A stretch of 62,338 nucleotides of DNA from Fidelibacterota bacterium (GTDB taxonomy: Bacteria; Fidelibacterota; Fidelibacteria; Fidelibacterales; Fidelibacteraceae): NCBI GenBank assembly GCA_028716785.1, contig JAQUPD010000008.1, positions 1-62,338 on the forward strand, given 5' to 3'. Made by a program: the position numbers and the translations under genes. A model generated the notes under the pieces. The model had not been told where the DNA came from and did no database searches. It saw only the letters and a list, made by a program, of their open reading frames with translations. Shown piece after piece: positions 44,957 to 54,947 of this stretch. Numbering within the stretch: position 1 is the first letter of the stretch; each line of letters begins with the position of its first letter.

Positions 44957-46791
44957 TGAAAAAACGTAAACATATTATTTTTCTCCTTTTTTGTTTTGGC
45001 TCTTTTCTGCTCGGAGCCGAGGCAGAACTCCGGGGCGTTTGGTTTGCCTGGGCAGGCAGTGATGTTCCAACAAATGCCCATATTGCTCAGGCAATGGATG
45101 CCCTTGCAGAAGCAAATTTTAATTGTGTTTATGTGGATGTATGGCGATATGGATATCCCTATTTTAAAAGTGAAACATTTTACAAGTATACCGGCATCTA
45201 TACGGATCCAGCTGTTGGAAATCGAGATATTTTGGCCGAAATGGTTGCTGAGGGACATCGGGCAGGACTGGAAGTAGAGGCATGGTTTGAGGCTGGATTT
45301 ATGGCGACCCAAGGAAGTAATAATCATTTGTATCAAGCAAAACCAGAATGGTTTGCCCAAGATTGTAAAGGAAATGTTCCCACTTTTGGTGCAGGAGGAA
45401 TGTCTCTAAGTCATACACATCCGGAAGTTTGGCAGTTTCTCATTGATCTGACGCAGGATGTGATCCGGAATTATGATGTTGACGGCGTTGAATTTGATCG
45501 CGTACGATACCCGTCCCTCAATTGTGGCTACGATAGTACAACTCGTGCGCTTTATAAAACTGAACATAACAATGAAGAACCTCCGGATAATATTGAAGAC
45601 CCCGCCTGGATTCAATGGAGAGCTGATAAACTTACAGAATTTGTGAGCGTTTTTTATGATTCCATAAAAGCGACTCATCCCAATATCATTGTTTCCAATG
45701 CACCCCTTCCCTGGGGTTATGAACAATTTTGTCAAGATTGGGTGACATGGGCAAATCATGGACTTTTAGATGCTGTCCAAGTGCAAATGTATAATTCCAC
45801 AAACGATGCCTTTGTCTGGCGCCTTGATAGAGAACGCGTTAAAATGACAGATCAAAGCATCCTCTATCCTGGTATTTCTACAGCATCACCACAAGAACTC
45901 ATTAAAATGATAAATGCCACACGTGAGAGAAATTTAAAGGGGAATGTCATTTGGTATCATCGCCCCCTTATTGAAGATGGTTCGTATTTACCAGCCTTAA
46001 AAACTTCTGTCTATGACCAAAAAGCTGACATCCCTTATCGGGAAGCAGGTTGGCGAATTCCATCAATTATTGTAAATGAAAATGATAGTCGCTTGACAGC
46101 TAAATCAGAGCATTGGATTGAAAAAACACCAGCAGAAGGGTATCAGGGTTATGAAGGTGGACTTTATTATGCTGAGACCTCTTCTGATGCTTGGATCGAT
46201 TATTATGCCAACATCGATGAAGGCGGCTGGTATGAAGTGTACGTCTTTCATTATCAGCAGGCTTATGCCACAAGCCGGGCCCCCTATATGGTTTATCACC
46301 GGGATGGGGAAACGCTATATCATGTGAATCAACAGGTTGTTCAACCAGCCCGTTGGGTGAAACTGGGGGATGTGTGGCTGGAACCGGGTTTTAAACAGAA
46401 AATTGTTCGTCTGACGACTGATAATACAGATAACAGGTTTGTCTTTGCCGATGCAATCATGCTTTTAAAATCTCGACGCCTTGGAATAACACCTCCAACA
46501 TCTTTAAAAGACCTTCAAATTGCAGAATCATATTCGCTTATAAAAATTTATCCAAATCCCTTTAATGATCACTGCACCATTTACTATTCCTTGGAAACAG
46601 AAGGTCCCACAAATATCACTATTTGGAATGTTAAGGGTGAAATCGTGGAGGTTATCCCTCGTGGGACTCAAAGTCGCGGTGATTATTCCCTGAATTATAC
46701 GGTAAAAAATCTTTCCAGTGGTGTCTATATCATGGGGATTTTACAAAATAATCACGTTATTAAAACATCTAAAATGGTATATGTAAAATGA
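44956..46791 (+). CDS. Secreted GHL10 (DUF187) glycoside-hydrolase-like protein with T9SS tail
   Basis: This 611-aa protein is the third GHL10 member of the locus. It has a signal peptide (1-21), the barrel (about 23-345; AELRGVWFAWAGSDVPT, GLEVEAWFEAGF, DVDGVEFDRVRYPSLNCGY, WRADKLTEFVSVFYD, DAVQVQMYNS), a golvesin-like region (about 370-510; IIVNENDSRLTAKSEHW, VFADAIMLL) and a sorting tail (KIYPNPFNDHCTIYY, ending SKMVYVK). Asp and Glu residues at the DGVEFD strand end are the likely active site. Its ATG overlaps the previous stop by 1 nt, and its TGA overlaps the ROK start by 4 nt. Confidence 0.9.
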   Translation: MKKRKHIIFLLFCFGSFLLGAEAELRGVWFAWAGSDVPTNAHIAQAMDALAEANFNCVYVDVWRYGYPYFKSETFYKYTGIYTDPAVGNRDILAEMVAEGHRAGLEVEAWFEAGFMATQGSNNHLYQAKPEWFAQDCKGNVPTFGAGGMSLSHTHPEVWQFLIDLTQDVIRNYDVDGVEFDRVRYPSLNCGYDSTTRALYKTEHNNEEPPDNIEDPAWIQWRADKLTEFVSVFYDSIKATHPNIIVSNAPLPWGYEQFCQDWVTWANHGLLDAVQVQMYNSTNDAFVWRLDRERVKMTDQSILYPGISTASPQELIKMINATRERNLKGNVIWYHRPLIEDGSYLPALKTSVYDQKADIPYREAGWRIPSIIVNENDSRLTAKSEHWIEKTPAEGYQGYEGGLYYAETSSDAWIDYYANIDEGGWYEVYVFHYQQAYATSRAPYMVYHRDGETLYHVNQQVVQPARWVKLGDVWLEPGFKQKIVRLTTDNTDNRFVFADAIMLLKSRRLGITPPTSLKDLQIAESYSLIKIYPNPFNDHCTIYYSLETEGPTNITIWNVKGEIVEVIPRGTQSRGDYSLNYTVKNLSSGVYIMGILQNNHVIKTSKMVYVK

Positions 46792-48053
46792 TTTCTGAAA
46801 CGCATTTTTTTAAAAAGGGAGATAACTCTTTTCTTAAGAAAGTTAATGAAAAGCGGCTTCTTTACATTATTTACAAAAATAGGCCTATTTCTCGAGTAGA
46901 TCTTTCGCGTGAAGCATCCATGTCAAAAGCTGCTGTATCAGAAATTGTCAATCGTTTTTGTGATGTAGGTTTGCTTTTGGAAGTTGGGAAAGGGCAATCG
47001 ACCTCAAAGGGTGGAAAGCGTCCAACCTTGATTAAACTTAATCCTAATCGGGGATATGTCTTTGGTCTTGAAATCAGACGAAGTGAAACTATTATTTCAT
47101 TGGCAAATATTGATGGAGAGTTGCTATATACGTCTGTCATTGAATATGATATTGCTTCGCCCATTACCACCGTTCTTCAACGGATTATCGAGGAAATGAA
47201 AACCATAATGACGCTTAAAAATATTCCCTATAACCATTTAATTGCTATTGGTATTGGTGTTCCTGGGCAGATTAATTATGAAGATGGGAATTTGTTGGTG
47301 GCAGATACGTTGAAAAATTGGGCACACAAACCCTTTGCTACCGTTTTCTCAGAAAATTTTAATGTACCTGTGATCCTAGAAAATGATGTAAATACCATAG
47401 CTCTTGGAGAATATTTATATGGGGCGGGAAAAGAAGATAATGATTTAATATGTATTGCTATTGGTGATGGTATCGGGGCTGGGATTATCCAAAATAGCTC
47501 TTTAGTAAAAGGAGTTCATGGAGCAGCCGGTGAAATTGGATACATTGAATACATTCAATCAGCAAACAAAACGTTGAAATATATTGGTAATGGTCATTCC
47601 ATTTATGGAGATATCCTCTCAGAAAAAAATCTTTATAAATCCTTTCAAAACACCCTGTCATCGGGTGAACCCACCACGTTTTTTGACCAATCCCGATTCC
47701 TTGAATATTTATCCTTTGCCGATATGGGAAATAAGCAAGCATGCGAAATCTTGAATGAATATGCCTATGTTTTGGGATCCCTTTGTTTGATGATGCAGAA
47801 AACCCTTGATCCTGGTTTAATAGTGTTGAATGGTTTTGTTGTTGAAAACTCACCTTACCTTTTAAAACATGTCCATGATGAAGTGAAAAAAAGTCTAAAA
47901 AATATCCCCATCACGTTTCATCCAGAAATTGTAGTTGGTGATTTAAAAATGGAAGGGGGCGTGCGAGGGGCTATTGCTATGGCGTTGCAAACGCTCTTTA
48001 ACCCAAATGATGAAAACTCTTTTTTAGAACATTTAGTGAGTGAGATACAATGA
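46788..48053 (+). CDS. ROK-family transcriptional repressor without the zinc cysteines
   Basis: This 421-aa regulator has an N-terminal winged HTH (about 20-75; SRVDLSREASMSKAAVSEIV) and the GGKRPTLIKL linker typical of XylR/NagC/Mlc-type ROK repressors. The sugar-binding/kinase-like domain follows (GIGVPGQINYEDG, LENDVNTIALGEYLYG, AIGDGIGAGII, HGAAGEIGY). The canonical CxCGxxGCxE zinc motif is missing: the equivalent stretch reads KTLKYIGNGHSIYGDI, and Tyr replaces the His of GEIGH. It probably senses an amino sugar or its phosphate and represses the locus from the inverted repeat at 33101. It has ATGA overlaps at both ends. Confidence 0.9.
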   Translation: MISETHFFKKGDNSFLKKVNEKRLLYIIYKNRPISRVDLSREASMSKAAVSEIVNRFCDVGLLLEVGKGQSTSKGGKRPTLIKLNPNRGYVFGLEIRRSETIISLANIDGELLYTSVIEYDIASPITTVLQRIIEEMKTIMTLKNIPYNHLIAIGIGVPGQINYEDGNLLVADTLKNWAHKPFATVFSENFNVPVILENDVNTIALGEYLYGAGKEDNDLICIAIGDGIGAGIIQNSSLVKGVHGAAGEIGYIEYIQSANKTLKYIGNGHSIYGDILSEKNLYKSFQNTLSSGEPTTFFDQSRFLEYLSFADMGNKQACEILNEYAYVLGSLCLMMQKTLDPGLIVLNGFVVENSPYLLKHVHDEVKKSLKNIPITFHPEIVVGDLKMEGGVRGAIAMALQTLFNPNDENSFLEHLVSEIQ

Positions 48054-49705
48054 GAAAAGTTAAGAAAATTATGGGTATCCTTATTTTATGGAGTGGTCTT
48101 GTTTGGGCTGAACAAATTATCTGGACGGATAGTACGGATGCATTTGATTTTCCAGAGGGAATTACCCTCTCCTTTGGTCAGCGAAAGAATCCTGCCCTTA
48201 CTCTATGGGTTTTGGATGTGGATTTAAATCAAGAAAATCTTGCTGTACGTCCTTATATCACAACATCACCAGCACCTGTCCGCACGCTTGCACAGACTTT
48301 TAATGTCTACGCAGCCATTAATGGGGGATTTTTTGGTGGTTCAACGTCTTATTCAGCTGTTATTTATCCTGAAGAAGTAAAAGCTAGAAATATTGGTGCT
48401 GTTACACGAAATGGGAAATCATATCCAGTAATGCGGTGTCTCTTTAGCATGAATGAAGCAAAAGAGTTCTCAGTTGATTGGATTTATCATTTTGGCAGTA
48501 AACCTGAGCAGACCTATCGGTATGATACCCCCATGAGTTATGCGTATAATGATCCCAATCCTAAACCAGCCCCTTTAGCAGCCAATGGAACTCCTATGGA
48601 AGATTTGCTTATTGGAATAGGTGGAGGCCCAACGCTTGTGAAAAATGGAGAGATCCACATTACCTATAATGAAGAAATTATGTGGGGTTCTGGAGTGGGA
48701 CTCTCAAATGCAGACCCTCGGACAGCCATTGGTTATACAGAAGATAACCATGTGATTATGGTGGCAGCCGATGGACGTCAAGCTATAAGTCAGGGGGTAA
48801 GTTTGGAGGAATTGGCAGAGATTCTTATTTCTTTTAATTGTCATGAGGCCATAAATCTGGATGGTGGCGGTTCAACGCAAATGGCTGTTCCAGGGAAAAA
48901 TATTAACTCTCCTTCAGAAAACAGGTCTGTCCCTACCATTTTTGCCGTTGTCCATGCCGATTCATTGGGTCTTGTGGAAATTGATGAGCGTGGTGTGATT
49001 ATTGATACCGATGATGAAGCCTGTGAATTGCTTGGGAGTGATTGGTTTCCCACGGCAAATCCAGGTTATTGGGGAATGAGTCCTTCCATGCTCAATGTAA
49101 AAGGCGAAGGGTTTGATCAAGCAGTATTTACGCCGCTTTTGCCCAAAGCAAGTGATTATCATGTTTATGCATGGTGGGTACCTGCAAGTAACCGTTGTCT
49201 TGATACACCCATTGTGATCTATCATCATGCGGGAATCGATACGATACGTGTAAATCAAACAACGGGTGGCGATCAATGGAATTATCTAGGAACGTACTCC
49301 TTTGTGGGAGATATCGCTGAAAAAGTAATTATTTCTGATGCCGCAACGTCTGGCTTTTATATTGTAGCTGATGCAATTCGATTTTTAGATATTGATAGCA
49401 CAGTAACCCATGTAGTGAGACATGCAGATAAGATGTTACCCGAAACCTATGAACTGGGTCAAAATTATCCCAATCCCTTTAACCCTACTACAATAATAAA
49501 ATTGGCACTTCCGGAAGCTGGAAACGTCAATCTGGTGGTCTACAATATTTTGGGACAACACGTTGCTGAAATCTATCAAGGTCATCTGAATGCTGGATAT
49601 CATCATTTTAATTTTACCATAAGCAATCTATCCAGTGGTGTATATTTCTATCGTATAACTGTCAATGATTTCACTGCAATGAAAAAAATGATAATTCTCA
49701 AATAG
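48050..49705 (+). CDS. Secreted NAGPA-type phosphodiester glycosidase with golvesin-like domain and T9SS tail
   Basis: NAGPA-family enzymes hydrolyse sugar-1-phosphodiesters such as the GlcNAc-1-P cap handled by mammalian uncovering enzyme. Of 551 aa, the signal peptide is 1-20 and the NAGPA domain about 60-305 (AAINGGFFGG, LLIGIGGGPTLVKNGEI, DPRTAIGYTEDNHVIMVAAD, CHEAINLDGGGSTQMAV). A golvesin-like domain covers about 320-455 (IIDTDDEACELLGSDWFP, IVADAIRFL), followed by a sorting tail (GQNYPNPFNPTTIIKLAL, ending KKMIILK). It points to a phosphodiester-linked amino-sugar substrate. Its start overlaps the ROK stop by 4 nt, and a terminator follows. Confidence 0.9.
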   Translation: MRKVKKIMGILILWSGLVWAEQIIWTDSTDAFDFPEGITLSFGQRKNPALTLWVLDVDLNQENLAVRPYITTSPAPVRTLAQTFNVYAAINGGFFGGSTSYSAVIYPEEVKARNIGAVTRNGKSYPVMRCLFSMNEAKEFSVDWIYHFGSKPEQTYRYDTPMSYAYNDPNPKPAPLAANGTPMEDLLIGIGGGPTLVKNGEIHITYNEEIMWGSGVGLSNADPRTAIGYTEDNHVIMVAADGRQAISQGVSLEELAEILISFNCHEAINLDGGGSTQMAVPGKNINSPSENRSVPTIFAVVHADSLGLVEIDERGVIIDTDDEACELLGSDWFPTANPGYWGMSPSMLNVKGEGFDQAVFTPLLPKASDYHVYAWWVPASNRCLDTPIVIYHHAGIDTIRVNQTTGGDQWNYLGTYSFVGDIAEKVIISDAATSGFYIVADAIRFLDIDSTVTHVVRHADKMLPETYELGQNYPNPFNPTTIIKLALPEAGNVNLVVYNILGQHVAEIYQGHLNAGYHHFNFTISNLSSGVYFYRITVNDFTAMKKMIILK

Positions 49706-49718
49706 AAACAGATAAGAG

Positions 49719-49749
49719 AAAAAGGGCTGTCCTCTGTCAGCCTTTTTTT
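49719..49749 (+). terminator. Intrinsic terminator after the NAGPA gene
   Basis: GGGCTG pairs with CAGCC plus T, extended by A-run/T-run pairing, around an 8-base loop and ending in seven T. It would end or attenuate the unit that contains the GHL10, ROK and NAGPA genes. The permease gene starts 28 nt later. Confidence 0.8.
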
Positions 49750-49777
49750 AAATTCGAAAAAAATTGGAAGCCCCGAT

Positions 49778-51250
49778 ATGGAAACATTTCAAACAATTCT
49801 TTTTCTTCTTGTTTTTGTTGTTATGGCACTCTCCATGTTTTTTAGAAAAATTCCAGCTCTTTTGGCGCTTCCTCTTATGGCGTTTCTTTTCCCCCTTATT
49901 GGCGGAGTATCCCTCAATGATACCCTTCAACTTGTGATTGGTCAAGGTGCTTTAAGACTCCATAGAGCCTATACAGTGATGCTTTTTGGGAGTATGCTCA
50001 GTATTTTGATGCAAAAAACAAAAGTAGCAGAAAATTTAATTAAAAAAGGTGCAGAACTCTCAGGAGATAATCCTTGGATTATTTCTGTGATGATGCTTTT
50101 CCTAATTTCGCTTCTTTTTACGACCCTTGGTGGATTGGGCGCCATTATTATGGTCGCAACGATTGTCTTACCTATTATGACATCGGTTGGGGTTGGTCCA
50201 TTGACCGTTGTTGGTGTTTTTCTTTTTGGTCTTAGTATTGGGGGTATATTAAATGCTGGAAATTGGGCAGTTTATGTGGATGTTTTGAAACTTCCTGTAG
50301 GACAAATTCGTTCATTTGCCCTTATTATGTTTGCCCTCACATTTGTGACTGGCCTTGTGTATATTACAATTCAACTCTATCAAGATGGTCATAACCTAAA
50401 TTTTAAAAAAATCATTACGAATAGCGTGGTGTTTGTGGTTGTTGTTATGGCTTTTATAATGCTTTATCAATTTTTAGGCTTGGGGCAAAATCCTGCTTTT
50501 CAAAACTTTTTATCAGGATTCGTAACTTTTTTAAAAACAGCCATCGGTGTGATATTGATCGCTTTATTTCTTTTTAACGTTTTGCGAATTTTTTTCAAAA
50601 AGAAAGAGGAAAAATCTATTCATTGGAGTGCCTTTTTATCTCCCGTTTTACCGCTTTTTCTCATTTTGCTTTATGATATAGATTTTATTGCTGCTTTTAT
50701 TTGTGGCTTGGTTTATGCTCTTGTGGCGACCTGGAAGAAAGGGAGCCTTAATGTTTTTCTAAAATCTATCTTGGAAGGTGGTGCGGTTGTAATGCCAGCG
50801 CTTGTATTGATGCTCGGCATTGGGATGCTACTCAATGCGATTATTGGCCCAGGGGCAGAGTGGAACGCGGCAAATCCTGAAGGGTGGCCAGTCTTAAATG
50901 TTCTTAAACCTTTTATCATGGCGATTACACCAAAAAATCCTCTCCAGTATGTCCTGATTTTTACTCTTGCTGCTCCTCTTGCTCTTTATCGAGGCCCTCT
51001 GAATGTTTGGGGAATGGGCTATGGGATTGCAGCGGTTTTTCTTGCTAGTGGAATGCCTGCCGGTGCAGTGATGGGCGTTCTTTTATCGGTTGGACAAGTC
51101 CAGGGGATTTCTGATCCAACCAATACGCATAATGTATGGCTTGCCAATGAGATGCAACAAAATGTTCAAAAGGTCCTCTGGAATACGTTGCCCTATACAT
51201 GGGGTGTTGCTGTTGTTGGTCTCACCGTTGCATCGCTAATCTTTTACTAA
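49778..51250 (+). CDS. Integral membrane permease (ion-transporter/GntP-like), hydantoinase partner
   Basis: This 490-aa protein has about 11-12 hydrophobic segments and a two-half arrangement, with [20 protein letters not shown] and [19 protein letters not shown] in the first half and [20 protein letters not shown] in the second. This resembles ion-transporter-superfamily carriers of organic acids, but I cannot place it in a subfamily. GGAAG precedes the ATG. It sits 13 nt upstream of the hydantoinase/oxoprolinase gene, so it may bring in that enzyme's cyclic amide or organic-acid substrate. The substrate is unknown. Confidence 0.78.
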   Translation: METFQTILFLLVFVVMALSMFFRKIPALLALPLMAFLFPLIGGVSLNDTLQLVIGQGALRLHRAYTVMLFGSMLSILMQKTKVAENLIKKGAELSGDNPWIISVMMLFLISLLFTTLGGLGAIIMVATIVLPIMTSVGVGPLTVVGVFLFGLSIGGILNAGNWAVYVDVLKLPVGQIRSFALIMFALTFVTGLVYITIQLYQDGHNLNFKKIITNSVVFVVVVMAFIMLYQFLGLGQNPAFQNFLSGFVTFLKTAIGVILIALFLFNVLRIFFKKKEEKSIHWSAFLSPVLPLFLILLYDIDFIAAFICGLVYALVATWKKGSLNVFLKSILEGGAVVMPALVLMLGIGMLLNAIIGPGAEWNAANPEGWPVLNVLKPFIMAITPKNPLQYVLIFTLAAPLALYRGPLNVWGMGYGIAAVFLASGMPAGAVMGVLLSVGQVQGISDPTNTHNVWLANEMQQNVQKVLWNTLPYTWGVAVVGLTVASLIFY

Positions 51251-51263
51251 ATCGAGAAGCACC

Positions 51264-53423
51264 ATGACAAACCGAAAAATTAAAATTGGTATTGATGTAG
51301 GGGGGACATTTACACACGCAGTTGCCATAAATATTGCCAATTATTCTCTTTTAGGAAAAGTATGTGTTCCAACAACCCATAAGGCAAAAGAAGGGGTGGC
51401 ACGGGGTGTTATTCAATCGATGAAAAAGTTGATTGACGATGCGAATCTTCATCCCTCAGAAGTTGTTCTTATCGCCCACTCAACAACCCAGGCAACAAAT
51501 GCTCTGCTTGAGGGAGATGTGGCATCTGTGGGTGTTTTGGTTTTAGGCCAAGGCATGGAAGGACGATTGGGATTCCGACAAATAAAAAATGATATCATTG
51601 AGTTAGCACCTGGGAAAATACTACAAACATATCACGCATATCTTGATCTTGCGCAACCTTTTGATGAAGATCATATTCGAACATGTATTCAGGATTTGGC
51701 TAATCAAGGAGCCGAAGTATTTGTGGCGACTGAAATTTTTGGTGTGGATCATCCAGAGCGTGAAATGTATATCAAGGATATTGCTCATGACATGGGATAC
51801 CTTGCAACGGCTGCTAGCTCTATTTCAAAGCTCTATGGCTTTCGAGTGCGGACCCGGACGGCGTTGATAAATGCGAGCATGATGCCAAAAATGCTTGAAA
51901 CTGCTAATATGACGGAGAAAGCAGTCCGCGAAAGCGGAATTAAAGCTCCTCTCATGATTATGCGCTCTGATGGGGGGATTATGGATATCAATGAAATGCG
52001 TAAACGCCCGATTCTTACACTTCTCTCAGGACCTGCTGCTGGAGTTGCTGCCGCCCTTATGTATGCAAAAGTCTCCGATGGCATTTTTATTGAAGTAGGA
52101 GGAACTTCCACAGATATCTCTGTCATCAAAAATGGAAAACCTCAAGTCAAAAGTGCTCAAATTGGTGGGAATCGACTCTATTTAAGGACTTTGGATGTTC
52201 GTACCCTTGGAATTGCAGGTGGTTCAATGCCACGGATTAAAGAGAATAAAATTATTGATGTAGGCCCTCGCAGTGCTCACATTGCTGAACTTGGCTATGC
52301 TGCCTTTGCAGAAGAAGATGACCTTTCTACTATTTCACTGGAAACAATCTGCCCCCGAAAAGGAGATCCAGACGATTATCTAAAACTTATCCATAAAGAA
52401 AGCCGTAAAAATTTTACAATAACCCCTACAGGGGCTTCCTATTATTTAGGACTCGTAAAGGAAGCTGGACACGGTTGGGCAAATGATAAAGCTGTTGCAA
52501 GTGTTTTTAAAGCCCTAGGAAATCTTTTGAATCGGAATCCTAAAAGTATAGCAGAAGAAATTCTAAAACTCTCTGCAGAAAAAATCAAACCGGTTATTAA
52601 ACAACTTGTTCGAGAGTATAAATTAGATGAAGCGTTTCTTGAATTAATTGGCGGGGGAGGAGGGGCTTCAGCTCTTGTCCCTTATACAGCGAAGTATTTA
52701 GGATTCCCCTTTAGAATTTCTGAAAATACCGAAGTAATTTCTGCCATTGGGGCTGCTTTGGGAATTATTCAAGACTCTGTGGAAAAAACCATACTCAATC
52801 CCACAGAAGCAGACCTTATTGCTTTACGACAGGAAGCTTTCAAAGCTGTCCAATCTATGGGCGCTTCCCCAGAAAGCATTAAAGTAACGATCGAAATTGA
52901 TTCCAGAAATAAACGTGTTATTGCTACTGCCTCTGGATCAACTGAAATGCGGACTCGTGAGTTGGAAATTAAAGAAAAGTCGGAAGAAGAACTTAAAAAA
53001 ATTGCTGCCGAATCCATGCGGGTAGATTCTTCAAAAGTGGAAATTGCAGGAAAAACAAATTACCTTGTAGCTTGTATAACACATAAAACAACAAAGCATC
53101 TTTTTGGACTTTTTCATCATGAACAAACCCTTGCTCGTGTTATAGATTTGGAAGGCGTGATAAAACTCCAAGTTAATAATTGTAGTGTTCGAGTGGAAAC
53201 ACTTGATTCTGTAAAACAAACATTGAAAGAGCTGACGAGCGAATTAACAACATTTGGTGATGCTGGCGCCCTTGTCCCCGATGTTTTTCTCCTGATTGGC
53301 GGAAAAATCATTGATATGACAGGACTTGTGCAAGAAAGTCAAATTCTTGCCCTTGTGGATATCGAATTAAAATCGGTATTGTCCCATGAACCCATTGTAT
53401 TAATTGTTGCCCCTAAACATTAG
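51264..53423 (+). CDS. Hydantoinase/oxoprolinase family protein
   Basis: This 719-aa ASKHA-fold protein resembles HyuA/OplA-type ATP-dependent hydantoinases and oxoprolinases. The N-terminal domain has [16 protein letters not shown] and [15 protein letters not shown]. The main domain has [63 protein letters not shown] and [14 protein letters not shown]. Residues about 550-719 are an unusual extra region not seen in textbook HyuA. No HyuB-like gene is adjacent, so it may work alone on a different cyclic amide or carboxylation substrate. It is in tandem with the permease, and the NagX-like gene starts 10 nt after its stop. Confidence 0.85.
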   Translation: MTNRKIKIGIDVGGTFTHAVAINIANYSLLGKVCVPTTHKAKEGVARGVIQSMKKLIDDANLHPSEVVLIAHSTTQATNALLEGDVASVGVLVLGQGMEGRLGFRQIKNDIIELAPGKILQTYHAYLDLAQPFDEDHIRTCIQDLANQGAEVFVATEIFGVDHPEREMYIKDIAHDMGYLATAASSISKLYGFRVRTRTALINASMMPKMLETANMTEKAVRESGIKAPLMIMRSDGGIMDINEMRKRPILTLLSGPAAGVAAALMYAKVSDGIFIEVGGTSTDISVIKNGKPQVKSAQIGGNRLYLRTLDVRTLGIAGGSMPRIKENKIIDVGPRSAHIAELGYAAFAEEDDLSTISLETICPRKGDPDDYLKLIHKESRKNFTITPTGASYYLGLVKEAGHGWANDKAVASVFKALGNLLNRNPKSIAEEILKLSAEKIKPVIKQLVREYKLDEAFLELIGGGGGASALVPYTAKYLGFPFRISENTEVISAIGAALGIIQDSVEKTILNPTEADLIALRQEAFKAVQSMGASPESIKVTIEIDSRNKRVIATASGSTEMRTRELEIKEKSEEELKKIAAESMRVDSSKVEIAGKTNYLVACITHKTTKHLFGLFHHEQTLARVIDLEGVIKLQVNNCSVRVETLDSVKQTLKELTSELTTFGDAGALVPDVFLLIGGKIIDMTGLVQESQILALVDIELKSVLSHEPIVLIVAPKH

Positions 53424-53433
53424 GATGAAAACG

Positions 53434-54942
53434 ATGGATCAAGAAAACTTTTCAGCTTTAAAATCACGGGCTTATAATCTTGATGCGCTGCGAGGATTGG
53501 CAATTTTATTGATGGTTCTTGCAGGTACTGTTCCAAGAGGTACCCTTCCTGCTTGGATGTATCATGCCCAGGTTCCTCCACCCAATCATGTGTTTAATCC
53601 CAATTTACCAGGGATAACGTGGGTCGATCTTGTGTTCCCCTTTTTCCTCTTTGCCATGGGTGCCGCCTTTCCTTTGGCACTCTCTAAAAAAATAGAGAAG
53701 GGAATCCCGTTATCAAAAATTATCTTTTCTATTTTGGAACGTGGCATCCTTCTGGCAATTTTTGCTATCTTTGTGATGCATATCCGTCCCCATCAATTAA
53801 GCGCTTCTCTTCATGCCGCTACGTGGCTGAAAGCTTTAGGAGGATTTGCTATCCTCTTCCTCGTTTACCTTCGATATCCCAAAACATGGCATCCTTCCCT
53901 GCGTATCACTCTTAAAATAATTGGCTGGGTATCCCTTGTCCTTTGGCTTGCTTTTATGACCTATGCTGACGGTAGTGGTTTTTCTGTTAAACGCAACGAT
54001 ATTATTCTTATCGTTTTGACTAACATGGCTGTTTTTGGAGCCTTGATTTGGCTCGGAACGCGTAAAACACATCTCTTTCGATTGGGAATTCTTGGGTTTT
54101 ATCTCGCCTTTCGCCTTGTCTACATGCAATGGAATATTATGCAAGCTATCGGTCCCACTGCTGAACCTGCACGAAATATCGGATCTGTCCTTTACCTCTT
54201 TACAAACCAAACAACAAATTGGATGATTAAAGTCTGGGAATTCTCGCCCTTCCCTTGGCTTTATCAATTTCATTTTTTGAAATATCTCTTTATCGTTATC
54301 CCAGGGTCTATCGCTGGCGATTTTATCCTCCAGTGGCTTAAGAAAAAAGAAACTGGTCCTATTCTTAATAAAAAACCGCAAATTTCTATTACCCTTGCTA
54401 TCTTTATGATGCTAAGTGTTGTGACACTTTTAGGTGGACTCCAATCCAGACATGTTTTTTTAACGTTCATTCTTTGTTCGGTCATGGCACTTGTTGCTAT
54501 TTTTCTTACCCGACACCCTCAGACCGAAACAGAAAAATTTATCCGAAACTTGGTCTTGTGGGGGAGCTATTTCCTGATTTTAGGCCTCCTTTTTGAGCCT
54601 TTTGAAGGAGGAATTAAAAAAGATAATTCAACTCTAAGTTATTATTTTGTAACAAGTGGCCTTGCATTTTATTTAATAACCTTTTTCACACTTCTGATTG
54701 ATGGATTTAAAAAGCAAAAATGGGTTAATATTCTCATCCTGAATGGCCAAAATCCCATGATTGCTTATGTAGGAATGGCAAATTTTATCTGGCCAATCCT
54801 TCATCTAACAGGTCTTCAATCTGTAGCAGCAAAAATTTTCTCTACCCCCTGGACTGGCTTTCTTTGGGGCGTGATTCAAACAATCTTGCTTGCTCTGTTT
54901 GTAAGCGTTTTAACACGAAAAAAATTATTTTGGAAAACATAA
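53434..54942 (+). CDS. nagX: NagX-like membrane acyltransferase (DUF5009 / COG4299)
   Basis: This polytopic membrane protein (about 502 aa) is related to the heparan-alpha-glucosaminide N-acetyltransferase family and to NagX of the Shewanella and Xanthomonas GlcNAc regulons. The hallmark is an early ALRG-type start (YNLDALRGLAILLMVL) followed by PGITWVDLVFPFFLFAMGAA and about 11 further hydrophobic stretches. AGGATG lies ahead of ATG 53434; ATG 53425 is alternative. In NagX-type loci it is predicted to help move or acetylate amino sugars at the inner membrane. Its presence supports an amino-sugar assignment for the locus. The symbol is by similarity. Confidence 0.8.
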   Translation: MDQENFSALKSRAYNLDALRGLAILLMVLAGTVPRGTLPAWMYHAQVPPPNHVFNPNLPGITWVDLVFPFFLFAMGAAFPLALSKKIEKGIPLSKIIFSILERGILLAIFAIFVMHIRPHQLSASLHAATWLKALGGFAILFLVYLRYPKTWHPSLRITLKIIGWVSLVLWLAFMTYADGSGFSVKRNDIILIVLTNMAVFGALIWLGTRKTHLFRLGILGFYLAFRLVYMQWNIMQAIGPTAEPARNIGSVLYLFTNQTTNWMIKVWEFSPFPWLYQFHFLKYLFIVIPGSIAGDFILQWLKKKETGPILNKKPQISITLAIFMMLSVVTLLGGLQSRHVFLTFILCSVMALVAIFLTRHPQTETEKFIRNLVLWGSYFLILGLLFEPFEGGIKKDNSTLSYYFVTSGLAFYLITFFTLLIDGFKKQKWVNILILNGQNPMIAYVGMANFIWPILHLTGLQSVAAKIFSTPWTGFLWGVIQTILLALFVSVLTRKKLFWKT

Positions 54943-54947
54943 TACCT

